Positions 63,519 to 64,000 of a DNA stretch of 64,000 nt are shown here, piece by piece. The stretch covers positions 248,001 to 312,000 of the forward strand of contig NZ_WHUF01000001.1 in NCBI RefSeq assembly GCF_009380165.1, written 5' to 3'. This DNA is from Rugamonas rivuli. Lineage in GTDB: Bacteria; Pseudomonadota; Gammaproteobacteria; Burkholderiales; Burkholderiaceae_D. Numbering within the stretch: the first letter of the stretch is position 1; every line of letters begins with the position of its first letter. The position numbers and the translations under genes were made by a program. Under the pieces are notes generated by a model, which saw only the letters and a program-made list of their open reading frames with translations, searched no databases and was not told the origin of the DNA.

Positions 63519-64000
63519 TCAGCGGCGCCGGCGCCACACCGTATCCATCAGCGGCTTGACGCTGAAACCATGCACCAGTATCGACAGCATGATGACGAAC
63601 AGTGCTATGCGCGTCAGCTGCGCCGCCAGTTCCGGCGCCAGTCCCGCCTCGATGGCAAACATCAGGTAGTAGATCGAGCCTATGCCGCGCACGCCGAACC
63701 AGGCGGTCATGGCGCGCATGCGCAGGCTGGTGTCGCTGCCGAGCAGACCGGTGAAAACGCTGAGCGGGCGGGCGATCACGAACAGGAATAAGGCCATCCA
63801 GAAGGCATCCCATTGCATGCTACGCAGCGAAATCATGCCGCCCAACAGCAGCACCAGCGTCAGCTCGGACAGCCGCTCCAGGTGTTCCTTGAATACCAGC
63901 GACCCGGCGCTGACGATCAGCGGCGCCTCATGCGTTGCGCTGGTTCTGGCCGCTTCGGATTTCGCCGTATCCGGCTCCATCATGCCGTGCCTGTCCGTGG
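63519..64000 (-). CDS. Cation:proton antiporter, CPA1 type, C-terminal part (cut by window)
   Basis: The last ~160 residues of a sodium/proton antiporter (NhaP/CPA1). Visible: LVFKEHLERLSELTLVLLLG, AFWMALFLFVIARPLSVFTG and MTAWFGVRGIGSIYYLMF, the conserved membrane core near the C-terminus. At least four TM helices are visible. The frame is open to the window edge, so the N-terminal part lies beyond 64000; the ATG at 63983 is not the true start. Confidence 0.82.
   Translation of the reverse strand, partial: TDRHGMMEPDTAKSEAARTSATHEAPLIVSAGSLVFKEHLERLSELTLVLLLGGMISLRSMQWDAFWMALFLFVIARPLSVFTGLLGSDTSLRMRAMTAWFGVRGIGSIYYLMFAIEAGLAPELAAQLTRIALFVIMLSILVHGFSVKPLMDTVWRRRR

Overview
This is a high-GC, gene-dense betaproteobacterial chromosome segment. 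A PEP-CTERM-sorted protein, a NarX/NarL pair, an NnrS protein, a class I PHA synthase and the T6SS layout all suggest the Oxalobacteraceae (Massilia/Duganella/Janthinobacterium-like). That assignment is inference. No rRNA, tRNA, CRISPR array or complete insertion sequence was seen.

Region 1 (about 1-11.3 kb) is a nitrate/low-oxygen adaptation block. It has a NarX-type sensor kinase and NarL-type regulator, a small HMA-fold protein with a Cys-Gly tail, NnrS, a serine hydrolase and an acyl-CoA-dehydrogenase-fold flavoprotein, an aldose 1-dehydrogenase, PHA synthase, and two tandem-domain universal stress proteins. A perfect FNR/ANR box lies in front of phaC and a one-mismatch box in front of the stress-protein pair, so both are probably induced when oxygen is low.

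Region 2 (11.3-19 kb) is a tripartite RND efflux operon (adaptor, pump, outer-membrane factor; minus strand) divergent from an OmpR/BaeS-type two-component system. The layout is that of adeRS/adeABC. A perfect inverted repeat lies in the shared intergenic space.

Region 3 (19-23.9 kb) holds an NTF2-like protein, a PEP-CTERM protein, a translationally coupled three-gene signalling operon (GAF-LuxR regulator, hybrid kinase with a degenerate receiver, stand-alone receiver) and a secreted NTF2-like protein.

Region 4 (23.9-62.3 kb) is a large type VI secretion (T6SS) island in four transcription blocks. The plus block 34.8-44.8 kb carries a TPR lipoprotein, tssB, tssC, hcp, tssE, tssF, tssG, tssH and a lipoprotein. 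The minus block 53.9-44.8 kb carries tagX, a thiolase-fold-like membrane protein, tssM, tagF, an OmpA-like protein and tssA. The minus block 34.6-23.9 kb carries tssK, tssL, vgrG, a LysM-muramidase-M23 effector and a row of secreted or lipoprotein candidate immunity genes, several of them broken. The plus block 54.1-62.3 kb carries a Lys/Glu-rich membrane protein, a second vgrG, a DUF4123 adaptor, a DUF3304 lipoprotein, a Tle1/DUF2235 phospholipase effector and two more candidate immunity genes. TssA-M are present except TssJ; no PAAR gene is in the window.

Region 5 (62.3-64 kb) has a BioF2/FemAB-like acyltransferase and the C-terminal end of a CPA1 cation:proton antiporter cut by the window edge. 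Fragments of the acyltransferase gene and of the DUF3304 gene recur beside the phospholipase module and look like scars of module exchange.
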